DNA of 21,819 nucleotides, taken from Acidaminobacter sp. (GTDB taxonomy: Bacteria > Bacillota_A > Clostridia > Peptostreptococcales > Acidaminobacteraceae). How positions within the stretch are numbered: the stretch's first letter is position 1; every line of letters begins with the position of its first letter. The translations under genes were made by a program, and so were the position numbers. Location: positions 1 to 21,819 of the forward strand of contig WXFH01000058.1 in assembly GCA_009881125.1 (NCBI GenBank), given 5' to 3'. Of the stretch, positions 6,669-15,187 are shown piece by piece. Below the pieces are notes generated by a model, which was not told the DNA's origin, ran no database searches, and saw nothing but the letters and a program-made list of their open reading frames with translations.

Positions 6669-8009
6669 ATGCATAAATTCATTGCCAACACGGAGCAGGA
6701 TCGCCAGGACATGCTCAAGGTGATCGGTGCGCCGTCCATTGAATCGCTGTTTTTCGATATTCCGGAAAACCTGCGCTTCACTGGTGAACTGAACCTCGAA
6801 CCAGGGTATTCTGAAATAGAAATGATGGATAAGCTTCAGCAGTTATCCTGCCTGAACAAATCGATTGATCAGCTCGTTTGCTTCCGTGGCGCGGGCGCAT
6901 ATGATCATTACATTCCTACAACGATCAAGCATTTAGCTGGCCGTTCGGAATTTTTTACAGCTTACACGCCATATCAGCCTGAGATCAGCCAAGGCACACT
7001 TCAGGTTATCTTTGAGTACCAGTCCATGCTGTGTGAACTCACAGGTATGGACGCTTCAAATGCTTCCATGTATGACGGCCCTACGGCAGCAGTCGAAGCG
7101 GCTATTATGGCAGCAACTATCAAGCGCAAAAAGAAAATCGTCGTTTCAAAGGGCTTGAATCCGGAAGCGAGAAGTGTCATGAAGACCTACTTCCACTTCA
7201 GAGACTTCGAAATGGTTGAAGTTGAGCTTGAGAATGGCAAAACCAACCCTGAGACACTTAGAGCAGCTATGTGTCCAAACTGCGCAGGCGTCATCATCCA
7301 GAGCCCTAACTTCCTGGGTGTGGTAGAAGATATGCACGCCCTTGGTGCAGTAGCAAAAGAAACAAAGTCAGTCTACATTGCCTATGTAGATCCAATTTCA
7401 CTTGCAGTCCTTGAAACGCCGGGCAACTATGGCGCAGATATCGTTATTGGTGAGGGTCAAGGTCTCGGCAACGTTATCAACTTTGGCGGTCCTTACCTCG
7501 GTTTCCTCGCAACGCGCTCAGAGCACGTTCGAAAAATTCCGGGCAGAATCGTAGGCCAATCTGAAGACGTGGACGGCAAGCGTGCCTTCGTTTTGACGCT
7601 TCAAGCCCGCGAACAGCATATCCGCAGATTCAAAGCGACTTCCAACATCTGCTCCAACCAAGGACTCAACGTTCTCATGGGTTCCATTTACATGGCAACT
7701 ATGGGCAAAGAGGGCTTGAAGGAAGTTGCAAAGCAGTGTTTTGACAAAGCGCAGTACGCTTATGACAAGCTGATCGCGACCGGCAAATTCAAGCCTGCTT
7801 TCGAAGGCAGAAGCTTCTTTAAAGAGTTTGCCTTAGTCAGTGATGTTCCTTTTGAGAAAATTGACCAATATCTGATCGATAATGGCTTCCTTGGTGGATT
7901 CTCTTTAGCTGAGGACTATGGTATTGAGGGCGGCCATCTCTTCTGCGTGACCGAAAAGCGGAGCAAGGCGGAAATCGATCGACTTTGCTCAATGCTGGAG
8001 GTGATGTAG
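6669..8009 (+). CDS. gcvPA: Glycine dehydrogenase (decarboxylating) subunit 1
   Basis: A 446-residue alpha subunit of the split P protein. With GcvPB it decarboxylates glycine and loads the aminomethyl group onto GcvH. The start (M-H-K-F-I-A-N-T-E-Q-D-R) matches the family's N-terminus. The segments G-A-G-A-Y-D-H-Y-I-P, Y-T-P-Y-Q-P-E-I-S-Q-G-T-L-Q and F-E-Y-Q-S-M-L-C-E-L-T-G-M are conserved in the N-terminal half of P proteins. This half carries no pyridoxal phosphate lysine, as expected. I chose the ATG at 6669: AGGAGG at 6657-6662 lies six bases before it, whereas the TTG at 6663 touches that site directly. Its stop codon abuts the start of gcvPB, so the two subunits should be translated together. 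Split P is common in Gram-positive bacteria and archaea. Confidence 0.97.
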   Translation: MHKFIANTEQDRQDMLKVIGAPSIESLFFDIPENLRFTGELNLEPGYSEIEMMDKLQQLSCLNKSIDQLVCFRGAGAYDHYIPTTIKHLAGRSEFFTAYTPYQPEISQGTLQVIFEYQSMLCELTGMDASNASMYDGPTAAVEAAIMAATIKRKKKIVVSKGLNPEARSVMKTYFHFRDFEMVEVELENGKTNPETLRAAMCPNCAGVIIQSPNFLGVVEDMHALGAVAKETKSVYIAYVDPISLAVLETPGNYGADIVIGEGQGLGNVINFGGPYLGFLATRSEHVRKIPGRIVGQSEDVDGKRAFVLTLQAREQHIRRFKATSNICSNQGLNVLMGSIYMATMGKEGLKEVAKQCFDKAQYAYDKLIATGKFKPAFEGRSFFKEFALVSDVPFEKIDQYLIDNGFLGGFSLAEDYGIEGGHLFCVTEKRSKAEIDRLCSMLEVM

Positions 8010-9479
8010 ATGATGAGAGTATATGAAAAACTGCTTTTCGAAATTTCCAAAGAAGGCCGTAAGGCATACTCGCTCCCGGCAACTGGTGTTCCATCTGTGG
8101 AACTGTCATCTGCAATCGCGCCTGAGCTCCTCAGAAAAGAAGACGCTCAGCTTCCTGAGCTGTGCGAAGTGGATGTCGTAAGACATTACACCGGTCTTTC
8201 CAACAAGAACTATGGCGTAGACACAGGTTTCTATCCGCTTGGCTCCTGTACTATGAAATATAATCCTAAGATCAATGAAGATGCAGCTTCTGTGCCTGGT
8301 ATGTCAAGACTTCACCCATATCAGCCGGATTCTACGCTTCAGGGCACTCTGCGCATGATGCATGAGCTTTCTGACATGCTGGCTGAAATTGCAGGCATGG
8401 ACAGCGTTACGCTTCAGCCTGCTGCCGGCGCTCACGGCGAGCTCCTTGGCCTGTTCCTGATCAAGGCTTATCATCAGCACAACAATGACTTTAAGAGAAC
8501 CAAGATCATTGTTCCTGACTCCGCTCACGGCACAAACCCTGCGACTGCTGCAGTAGCGGGCTTTGATATCGTTGAGATCGAGTCCGAAGCAGATGGTTCT
8601 GTCAACGTGGAAGCTTTAAAAGCGGCTTTGAGTGACGAGGTTGCCGGCTTCATGCTGACTAACCCTAGCACCCTCGGCTTGTTTGAAAAGAGCATCAAGG
8701 AAATCGCGGAACTTGTTCATGAAGCCGGCGGTCTCCTCTACTATGACGGCGCCAATATGAATGCCATCATGGGTAAGACACGACCTGGCGACATGGGCTT
8801 TGACGTCATGCACTACAACCTGCATAAGACATTCTCCACGCCTCATGGCGGCGGTGGTCCAGGCGCGGGTCCTGTAGGCGTCAAGAAATTCCTCGAGCCA
8901 TTCCTTCCAAAACCAGTTGTCAGCTTAAAAGACGGCAAGTATTTCATGGACTATGACCGTCCGCTTTCCATCGGCAAAATTAAAGGCTTCTACGGCAACT
9001 ATGGCATCCTCCTTCGCGCCTATACTTATATCAAGACTATGGGTCGTGAAGGTATTAAGGAAGTCAGTGAAACAGCTGTCCTGAACGCCAACTATATGAT
9101 GCACCGCCTGAAGAAGGACTTTGACCTTCCTATGGACCGACTTTGCAAGCATGAGTTTGTCCTTGCGGGCGTCAAGGAAAATGGTATGGTGGTCAGTACG
9201 CTGGACGTTGCCAAGCGTTTGCTTGACTATGGCTACCATCCGCCAACCATCTACTTCCCATTGATCGTTCACGAAGCGATCATGGTCGAGCCAACAGAGA
9301 CAGAGAGCAAGGAAACTCTCGACGAGTTCTGCGACGCTATGATCAAGATTGCTCATGAAGCTATTGAGTCACCTGAGCTTCTCAAGGATGCGCCGCATGG
9401 TACACCGGTCAGAAGAATCAATGAAGCGAAAGCAGCCCGTGACCTGATCCTCACTTACAAGGATTCACTCAAGGGTTAA
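8010..9479 (+). CDS. gcvPB: Glycine dehydrogenase (decarboxylating) subunit 2
   Basis: A 489-residue beta subunit of the P protein, carrying the pyridoxal phosphate site. The cofactor lysine is K273 in [16 protein letters not shown]. Other conserved parts are [14 protein letters not shown] near residue 75, [10 protein letters not shown] (135-144) and [10 protein letters not shown]. The start codon follows directly on the gcvPA stop (8007-8009). GGAGGTGAT at 7997-8005, a perfect match to the 16S rRNA tail, lies inside the end of gcvPA and favours the ATG at 8010 (an ATG also follows at 8013). This arrangement should keep the two subunits at equal amounts. A hairpin terminator with a broken T-tract follows. 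Confidence 0.98.
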   Translation: MMRVYEKLLFEISKEGRKAYSLPATGVPSVELSSAIAPELLRKEDAQLPELCEVDVVRHYTGLSNKNYGVDTGFYPLGSCTMKYNPKINEDAASVPGMSRLHPYQPDSTLQGTLRMMHELSDMLAEIAGMDSVTLQPAAGAHGELLGLFLIKAYHQHNNDFKRTKIIVPDSAHGTNPATAAVAGFDIVEIESEADGSVNVEALKAALSDEVAGFMLTNPSTLGLFEKSIKEIAELVHEAGGLLYYDGANMNAIMGKTRPGDMGFDVMHYNLHKTFSTPHGGGGPGAGPVGVKKFLEPFLPKPVVSLKDGKYFMDYDRPLSIGKIKGFYGNYGILLRAYTYIKTMGREGIKEVSETAVLNANYMMHRLKKDFDLPMDRLCKHEFVLAGVKENGMVVSTLDVAKRLLDYGYHPPTIYFPLIVHEAIMVEPTETESKETLDEFCDAMIKIAHEAIESPELLKDAPHGTPVRRINEAKAARDLILTYKDSLKG

Positions 9480-9504
9480 CAAGCGCTTCGGAAAGCAACC
9501 TATA

Positions 9505-9551
9505 AGCAAAACAGAGACGGTGCTGTAAGACTGCTCTGTTTTGCTTTCTTT
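9505..9551 (+). terminator. Terminator after gcvPB (possibly leaky)
   Basis: AGCAAAACAGAG (9505-9516) pairs with CTCTGTTTTGCT (9534-9545), a 12-base-pair stem with a 17-base loop. The tail is T-rich but broken by C (TTCTTTC), so read-through into folD is plausible. Confidence 0.75.
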
Positions 9552-9571
9552 CTATCTTTAGTTAGAACAGG

Positions 9572-9616
9572 GTGTGCTAAAGCTCAGCGCTCTATTGGCT
9601 GACTTCGGGCGCACAC
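9572..9616 (+). other. Possible leader hairpin before folD
   Basis: GTGTGC (9572-9577) can pair with GCACAC (9611-9616), enclosing TCAGC (9584-9588) paired with GCTGA (9598-9602). It ends three bases before the folD ribosome binding site (GGGAGG, 9620-9625). No known riboswitch class is recognised. It may only be a chance fold. Confidence 0.35.
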
Positions 9617-9635
9617 GACGGGAGGTCATTCGGAA

Positions 9636-10487
9636 ATGCGCTTATTGGAAGGTAAAAAAACTGCTGAAGCGGTTAAAAAGCAAATCCTCGAAAAAGTCGA
9701 GTTTCTTAAAAGCAAAGCCATTGAACCCAAATTGGACGTCATCATCATAGGTGAAGACGACGCAGCAATGGCCTATGTGGGCATGATCGCAAGATCTTCT
9801 CAAAAATATGGCGTCGCTTCCGAAGTGGTAGCTCTTCCGGCGACGATTACCGAGTCCGAGCTTTTGGATAAGATTCGGGAGATCAACGCGGATAAGTCTG
9901 TTCACGGTCTGATAGTCCAAATGCCGCTGCCAAAAGGCATTGATGAAAAACGTGTCATTGAAACCATAGACCCGCTTAAAGACGTCGACGGCTTTCATCC
10001 TATGAACGTCGGCAATTTGTCTATTGGTGAGGATGGCTTTGTGCCGTGCACGCCCTATGGCATCTATAAGATGACGGAAATTGAAGAACTCGACTTTACC
10101 GGCAAGAATGTCGTTGTTCTGGGACGCAGCAACATTGTCGGCAAGCCGGCAGCCATGCTGATGCTCAGAAAGAATGCAACGGTGACAATTTGCCACTCGA
10201 AGACGAAAAACCTGGCGGAAGTGACGTCCAAAGCGGATGTGCTGATCGCGGCCATAGGTGTGAAGAAGTTTGTGAAGCGCGATATGGTGGGCGAAGGCGC
10301 TATTGTCATTGACGTTGGAATTCACAGCGAAGATGGCAAGATCGTCGGGGACGTTGACTTTGAGGATGTTAAGGATAAAGTGTCCATGATCACGCCGGTT
10401 CCCGGCGGGGTAGGCACAACCACAATCGCGATGCTCATGCACAACGCGGTTAAAGCGGCCCATAAACAAAATGGACTTCAATTCTAA
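9636..10487 (+). CDS. folD: FolD-family methylenetetrahydrofolate dehydrogenase, variant active site
   Basis: A 283-residue FolD homologue, normal in length. FolD oxidises 5,10-methylene-THF with NAD(P)+ and usually also hydrolyses methenyl-THF to 10-formyl-THF. Conserved parts are H-G-L-I-V-Q-M-P-L-P (90-99, Q95), K-D-V-D-G-F-H-P (115-122), the dinucleotide motif G-R-S-N-I-V-G-K-P (163-171) and T-P-V-P-G-G-V-G (253-260). However, the Y-x-x-x-K motif reads Y47-V-G-M-I51: the lysine equivalent to K56 of the E. coli and human enzymes is isoleucine. The segment before it is G-E-D-D-A-A-M-A instead of the usual G-x-D-P-A-S, and T-T-T follows G-G-V-G where P-M-T is usual. From mutants of that lysine in other FolD enzymes, loss of cyclohydrolase with retained dehydrogenase is inferred. 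GGGAGG at 9620-9625 serves the ATG. Its place behind the gcv operon fits use of the methylene-THF made by GcvT. Confidence 0.93.
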   Translation: MRLLEGKKTAEAVKKQILEKVEFLKSKAIEPKLDVIIIGEDDAAMAYVGMIARSSQKYGVASEVVALPATITESELLDKIREINADKSVHGLIVQMPLPKGIDEKRVIETIDPLKDVDGFHPMNVGNLSIGEDGFVPCTPYGIYKMTEIEELDFTGKNVVVLGRSNIVGKPAAMLMLRKNATVTICHSKTKNLAEVTSKADVLIAAIGVKKFVKRDMVGEGAIVIDVGIHSEDGKIVGDVDFEDVKDKVSMITPVPGGVGTTTIAMLMHNAVKAAHKQNGLQF

Positions 10488-10527
10488 GCCCGAAGCGGTC
10501 TGTGCAAGACGGGTATAAAGATGAATC

Positions 10528-10585
10528 AAGGGGTGTGCGTGCCTAGCGGACAATTGTCGCTGCGATTTCGCGCACTCCTTTTTTT
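10528..10585 (+). terminator. Terminator after folD
   Basis: AAGGGGTGTGCG (10528-10539) pairs with CGCGCACTCCTT (10569-10580), 12 pairs with two G-U wobbles. An inner GACA/TGTC palindrome (GACAATTGTC, 10549-10558) lies in the loop. A run of T at 10579-10585 follows. Confidence 0.85.
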
Positions 10586-10631
10586 ATTTAAAAATTAACT
10601 AAAAAAATTTTATAAAAATAAGCAAATGGGG

Positions 10632-10660
10632 TTGAAAACTTTATTTTATGCTGATATATT
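10632..10660 (+). promoter_or_regulatory. Promoter of pyruvate carboxylase gene (extended -10)
   Basis: TTGAAA (10632-10637) and TATATT (10655-10660) are 17 bases apart, and TGA at 10652-10654 makes an extended -10. Transcription would start near 10667, leaving an AT-rich leader of about 67 bases. This also supports the ATG at 10734 over the longer open frame beginning at 10626, which starts upstream of the promoter. Confidence 0.85.
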
Positions 10661-10733
10661 GATAGGAACATCTGAAAGCGATATACATATTTATAAATTA
10701 ATATACAATATTATGATAGGAAAGGTGAGCAAA

Positions 10734-13700
10734 ATGATAACGAAATTCAAGCGGGTCCTCGTTGCAAACCGTGGAGAAATAGCCATCCGGATCTTTAGAG
10801 CATGCAATGAACTCGGCATCCGGACAGTGGCGATTTACTCGAGCGAGGATAAAAATGCCTTGTTCAGACTCAAGGCAGATGAGTCCTATCTGATTGGAAA
10901 AAATAAAGGCCCTATTGAAGCCTACCTCGACATTGATGAAATTATAAAGCTGGCAGTGAAAAAAGGCGTCGACGCCATTCACCCTGGCTATGGTTTCCTC
11001 TCCGAAAATCCTGAGTTTGCTCTGAAATGTGCAGAAGCCGGCATTGCCTTTATTGGACCAACGCCGGAGATGATGCACCGCGTCGGCGATAAAATCAACT
11101 CCAAGCACGTTGCGGTAGCAGCCGGAGTCCCTGTCATTCCAGGAAGTGAGAAGCCAATCCGCACGGATGAAGAGGCCATTCATTTCGCAAATGAAGCGGG
11201 CTATCCTATTATGCTCAAAGCGGCAGCCGGCGGCGGCGGCAGAGGTATGCGGATAGTCAGGGAAGAGTCCAAGCTTATTGAAGAGCTGCATTCTGCACGG
11301 AATGAAGCCAGAAAGGCTTTTGGCGTTGAGGATGTCTTCATCGAGAAGTACCTGGAAGATCCAAAACACGTTGAAGTTCAGATTTTAGGAGATGCCTACG
11401 GCAATATCGTGCACCTCTTTGAACGCGACTGCTCCATCCAGCGTCGGCATCAAAAACTGATTGAGTATACGCCGGCGTTCTCCCTGCCGCAAGAGAAGCG
11501 CCTCGAAATCTGTCAGGACGCTATTAAGATCGCCGCTTCTGTCGCTTACAAAAATGCCGGGACCTGTGAGTTCCTGGTAGACCAGGAAGGCAAGCATTAC
11601 TTCATTGAAATGAACCCAAGAATTCAGGTTGAGCACACGGTCACTGAGATGGTTACCGGTGTCGATATTGTCCAGGCACAGATCATGATTGCGGAAGGAT
11701 ACCCGCTTGGTTCAGTTGAAATCAATCTTCCTAATCAGGATGCCGTTCAGATTCGCGGCTATTCCATTCAGTGCCGGATCACGACAGAAGACCCAGCCCA
11801 CAACTTTGCGCCTGACACAGGTAAAATGGACGTCTACAGAACCGGCGGCGGTTTTGGCGTCCGCCTTGACGGCGGCAGCGGCTTCACCGGCGCAATCATC
11901 AGCCCGTATTATGACAGTCTCCTCGTCAAGTCCACGACTTGGGGCAGAACTTTTGATGACGCGATTCGCAAGCAGATCCGTTCGATCCGGGAGATTACGA
12001 TCCGCGGTGTGAAAACAAACGCAGCTTTCCTGATCAACGTGCTTAACCATGAGACCTTCAAGCGGGGTGCTTGTGACACCAACTTCATCCTCAAGAACAA
12101 AGAGCTCTTTGACATTCACGCTAAGAAGGATATAGAGCTCAGAGTCCTCAATTATATTGGCGAGAAAGTCGTCAATGAGACCAAGGGCTTCAAGCGAGAG
12201 TATGACGTTCCGTTGGTGCCGAAGTTCGAAAAGAGAGTCCTTTATGGCACAAAGCAAATTCTCAACGAGCGTGGGGCCGATGGTCTTGTGAACTGGATCC
12301 ACGACCAGAAGAAGCTCCTTCTCACAGACACCACCATGCGGGATGCCCATCAATCACTTATGGCGACGCGTGTCCGGACTCGCGATATGACCCGTATTGC
12401 CAAGGCGACCTCACACCTTGCGGAAGATCTTTTCTCGCTCGAAATGTGGGGTGGCGCAACCTTTGACGTCGCCTACCGGTTCCTGAAAGAATCGCCATGG
12501 GAGCGCCTTGAGATACTGCGTGAGCGCATCCCGAACATCCTGTTCCAAATGCTTCTGCGAGGCGCTAACGGCGTTGGCTATAAAAACTATCCGGACAACG
12601 TGATTCGTGAGCTGATCCAAGTATCGGCAGCCAAAGGCATTGACGTCTTTAGAATCTTTGATTCCCTGAACTGGATCAAGGGCATGGAAGTCGCCATTGA
12701 CGAAGTCATAAAAACCGGGAAAATCGCAGAGGCCACAATCTGCTACACCGGAGATATCCTCGACACATCCAGAGACAAGTATTCCCTCAAATATTACGTC
12801 GATATGGCTAAAGAGCTGGAGCGCATGGGCGCCCACATTCTTGCCATCAAGGACATGTCGGCGCTTCTCAAGCCGTACGCGTCCTTCAAGCTGGTCAAAG
12901 CTCTCAAGGATGAAATCTCCATCCCAATTCACGTACACACCCATGATACGACGGGCAACGGCGTCGCGTCCATGCTCATGGCAGCAGAGGCCGGCGCGGA
13001 TATAGTCGATACCGCCTTTAACAGCATGTCAGGGGTCACCAGTCAGCCGGCGCTGAACTCCATTGTCGCGGCACTGGAAAACACTGAGCGGGACACAGGC
13101 ATCAGTTTGAAATCCATCCAGCTGCTCAGCGATTATTGGGCTTCCGTCAGACCGGTTTATTCACAGTTTGAGTCGGATCTCAAAGCGGCCAGTACTGAGA
13201 TTTACCGCTATGAAATTCCGGGCGGCCAGTATTCCAACCTGAAGCCTCAGGTGGAAAGCTTTGGTCTTGGCCACCGCTTCACTGAAGTCAAGGAAATGTT
13301 CCGAACAGTCAATGATATGTTTGGAGACATTGTCAAGGTTACCCCTTCTTCTAAAGCGGTCGGGGACATGGCGATCTTCATGATTCAGAATGAGCTTACG
13401 GAAGAAAATATCTACGACAAAGCTAAAGATATGGCATTCCCGGATTCAGTTGTCGCGTACTTCCAGGGCATGATGGGACAGCCACAGGGCGGGTTCCCTG
13501 AAAAGCTTCAAAAGCTGGTGTTAAAAGACATTGAGCCTATCACCTGCAGACCGGGAGAATTGCTTGAGCCGGAAGATCTAGACGGCATCAAGGCTATGCT
13601 TGAGACTAAGTACAAGCGTGAATTCTCCGAGGCGGAAATCATCAGCTACGCGCTGTATCCAAAAGTCTTTGAAGACTATCTCGATTGGGTCGCTAAAAAC

Positions 13701-14168
13701 GGCGATTTCAGCAGGATGGGCAGCGATGTCTTCTTCCACGGTCTCGCTGAAGGTGAAACCTGTGAGGTTGAGCTCGAAGTCGGCAAAACTATGGTCATCA
13801 AGCTCATTGAAATTGGAAAGCTGGATGAAAAAGGAAATAGAACAATAGATTTCGAGATCAATGGTAATCGAAGAGAGATCGAAATTAAGGACAAGACGAG
13901 TAAAATGACTGTGACAGAGTCATATTCCGCAATGGCGGATCCCTCCAATCCCTTCGAAATAGGGTCCTCTATTCCCGGAACTGTCACCAAGCTTCTAGTG
14001 AAGGAAGGGGAAACGGTCAAGGTTGGTCAAACCGTCGCGGTCGTCGAGGCTATGAAGATGGAGACTTCGGTGACGTCGCCCGTAGATGGCAAGGTCGCGA
14101 AAATCAATGTCAGTCTGGCGCAAAGCGTTAAATCAGGCGAACTTTTAATTGAGCTTGTCGGACATTAG
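10734..14168 (+). CDS. pyc: Pyruvate carboxylase, single chain
   Basis: A 1144-residue biotin enzyme that carboxylates pyruvate to oxaloacetate using ATP and bicarbonate, the usual length for a single-chain enzyme. Biotin carboxylase domain (about 1-450): V-A-N-R-G-E-I-A at the start, the ATP-grasp loop G-G-G-G-R-G-M (166-172) and M-N-P-R-I-Q-V-E-H-T-V-T-E (293-305). Carboxyltransferase domain (about 525-800): T-D-T-T-M-R-D-A-H-Q-S (531-541), M-W-G-G-A-T-F-D (571-578), a lysine at 706 in A-I-K-D-M expected to be carbamylated, and metal-binding H-V-H-T-H-D-T-T-G (733-741). An allosteric linker and PYC/OADA region follow. The biotin domain ends the protein, with biotinyl lysine K1108 in E-A-M-K-M. 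AAAGGTGAG at 10721-10729 precedes the ATG. It has its own promoter and terminator, so it is monocistronic and anaplerotic. Confidence 0.98.
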   Translation: MITKFKRVLVANRGEIAIRIFRACNELGIRTVAIYSSEDKNALFRLKADESYLIGKNKGPIEAYLDIDEIIKLAVKKGVDAIHPGYGFLSENPEFALKCAEAGIAFIGPTPEMMHRVGDKINSKHVAVAAGVPVIPGSEKPIRTDEEAIHFANEAGYPIMLKAAAGGGGRGMRIVREESKLIEELHSARNEARKAFGVEDVFIEKYLEDPKHVEVQILGDAYGNIVHLFERDCSIQRRHQKLIEYTPAFSLPQEKRLEICQDAIKIAASVAYKNAGTCEFLVDQEGKHYFIEMNPRIQVEHTVTEMVTGVDIVQAQIMIAEGYPLGSVEINLPNQDAVQIRGYSIQCRITTEDPAHNFAPDTGKMDVYRTGGGFGVRLDGGSGFTGAIISPYYDSLLVKSTTWGRTFDDAIRKQIRSIREITIRGVKTNAAFLINVLNHETFKRGACDTNFILKNKELFDIHAKKDIELRVLNYIGEKVVNETKGFKREYDVPLVPKFEKRVLYGTKQILNERGADGLVNWIHDQKKLLLTDTTMRDAHQSLMATRVRTRDMTRIAKATSHLAEDLFSLEMWGGATFDVAYRFLKESPWERLEILRERIPNILFQMLLRGANGVGYKNYPDNVIRELIQVSAAKGIDVFRIFDSLNWIKGMEVAIDEVIKTGKIAEATICYTGDILDTSRDKYSLKYYVDMAKELERMGAHILAIKDMSALLKPYASFKLVKALKDEISIPIHVHTHDTTGNGVASMLMAAEAGADIVDTAFNSMSGVTSQPALNSIVAALENTERDTGISLKSIQLLSDYWASVRPVYSQFESDLKAASTEIYRYEIPGGQYSNLKPQVESFGLGHRFTEVKEMFRTVNDMFGDIVKVTPSSKAVGDMAIFMIQNELTEENIYDKAKDMAFPDSVVAYFQGMMGQPQGGFPEKLQKLVLKDIEPITCRPGELLEPEDLDGIKAMLETKYKREFSEAEIISYALYPKVFEDYLDWVAKNGDFSRMGSDVFFHGLAEGETCEVELEVGKTMVIKLIEIGKLDEKGNRTIDFEINGNRREIEIKDKTSKMTVTESYSAMADPSNPFEIGSSIPGTVTKLLVKEGETVKVGQTVAVVEAMKMETSVTSPVDGKVAKINVSLAQSVKSGELLIELVGH

Positions 14169-14179
14169 AACTTAGAGAG

Positions 14180-14215
14180 CGGGGAATTGGTGTGACAGCC
14201 AATTCCCCGTTTTTT
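14180..14215 (+). terminator. Terminator after pyc
   Basis: CGGGGAATTGG (14180-14190) pairs perfectly with CCAATTCCCCG (14199-14209), an 11-base-pair stem with an 8-base loop, followed by six T (14210-14215). Confidence 0.95.
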
Positions 14216-14418
14216 CATGCGGCCAGGCGCGGCTATTCCGGTTGGCTGGCAAGAAGGCGTTAGGTCAGGGAAAATGAGGCCAGTCGCGATGACGGCCAAC
14301 ATTATCATAACTGCAAGGGATAATTAAGGAGGGGTGGTTAAGTCAAAGGTGTCAAAGGATCTGACATAGGATGAGATTCCTTATATTGACAAAATATGTA
14401 AGTTCGAGTACCCTTATA
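14216..14418. other. Non-coding stretch between pyc and the HD-GYP gene
   Basis: This stretch (with the repeat that follows, about 275 bases) holds no gene I can support. A ribosome-binding-like AAGGAGGGG at 14327-14334 leads only into an 11-codon frame. TTGACA at 14386-14391 looks like a -35, but the next good -10 (TATAGT, 14415-14420) is 23 bases away. No riboswitch class, including the c-di-GMP classes, is recognisable. Confidence 0.5.
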
Positions 14419-14454
14419 GTAGTCAATCCTGGTAGTCAATCCTGGTAGTCATTC
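14419..14454 (+). repeat. 13-bp tandem repeat, about 2.8 copies
   Basis: The unit GTAGTCAATCCTG occurs exactly at 14419-14431 and 14432-14444, and a third partial, slightly altered copy (GTAGTCATTC) at 14445-14454. It lies 37 bases before the HD-GYP gene and touches the TATAGT at 14415-14420. It could be a set of regulator-binding sites or a slippage product. Confidence 0.85.
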
Positions 14455-14490
14455 TTTAATCTGTATTGAAGTCTCATCTTTTGAAATGGA

Positions 14491-15144
14491 GTGGTATCTC
14501 TGTCTGTAAACGAAGTCAACCCATACTGCTTTAAAGACTTGTCTGCCATGGTCCGGGAAGCCCAAGTCAGCGGCTGCGAGGCGGAACTCATGGAAGGTGT
14601 TGTCAGCAAGCGGCTGGATGCCGTTCTCTACTCAAAAGAAACTCAGGAACATATAGCCCGAGTGTCAGCTTGTTCCGCAGAAATTGCAGGCGCTATGGGA
14701 CTTACGGACGGAGAAGTTCAATTGATAAAAAAAGCCGCCGTCTATCACGATGTCGGAAAACATGAAGTGCCGGATGCACTGCTGAATAAACCGGGGCCCC
14801 TGACGCCGGATGAGAGAAAAATTATGGAGACCCATGCGGCAAGAGGCTGGTCCTATCTTATGGTATCCATTTCTCCAATTTACCTGGCCGGTGCTGAGAT
14901 TGCCAAACAGCATCATGAGCGCTGGAATGGCTCAGGTTATCCGGAAGGTCTGAAAGGGCCCCAAATCCATTTATACGGTCGAATCGTCGCAGTGGCAGAT
15001 GTCTACGACGCGCTGATCTCTGACCGCGTCTACAAAAAACCTTGGCCCCTGGACCAGGTCCTTCACCACTTCGCTGAAATGAGTGGTATCTTATACGATC
15101 CTGAAGTGATTCAGGCTTTTCTTCGTTTGCACGGCAGGGTTTGA
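14491..15144 (+). CDS. Stand-alone HD-GYP domain protein (probable c-di-GMP phosphodiesterase)
   Basis: A protein of about 217 residues made almost wholly of an HD-GYP domain. The metal and substrate residues are present: H54, the H86-D87-V-G-K90 motif, H115, H141-H142-E143, G-S-G-Y-P (147-151) and D170. By family it would open cyclic di-GMP to pGpG or GMP, affecting the motile/sessile switch; some members act on other cyclic dinucleotides. There is no receiver, PAS, GGDEF or membrane part, so any signal must enter through the short N-terminal segment (1-45) or through transcription. The start is uncertain: the GTG at 14491 overlaps the only ribosome-binding-like GGAG (14488-14491), the next ATG is at 14548 without such a site, and an in-frame CTG at 14500 would be ideally spaced. 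It ends 82 bases before the dehydrogenase gene. Confidence 0.92.
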   Translation: MVSLSVNEVNPYCFKDLSAMVREAQVSGCEAELMEGVVSKRLDAVLYSKETQEHIARVSACSAEIAGAMGLTDGEVQLIKKAAVYHDVGKHEVPDALLNKPGPLTPDERKIMETHAARGWSYLMVSISPIYLAGAEIAKQHHERWNGSGYPEGLKGPQIHLYGRIVAVADVYDALISDRVYKKPWPLDQVLHHFAEMSGILYDPEVIQAFLRLHGRV

Positions 15145-15187
15145 GGCGGTTCGTAAAATCAGGTGAATTCAAAGGTCGAACCCGTGA

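Noticed and set aside
9642..10553. A 303-codon open frame on the minus strand opposite folD
   Set aside because: It mirrors the folD reading frame over its whole length, has an unnaturally histidine- and asparagine-rich translation and no ribosome binding site. It is a shadow frame.
10626..10733. A 36-residue N-terminal extension of pyruvate carboxylase
   Set aside because: It begins upstream of the extended -10 promoter at 10632-10660; the homology starts at the ATG at 10734, which has a ribosome binding site.
14327..14369. A short reading frame behind AAGGAGGGG (11 codons from the GTG at 14334)
   Set aside because: The spacing to the GTG is too short and the peptide has no features; it was not kept as a gene.
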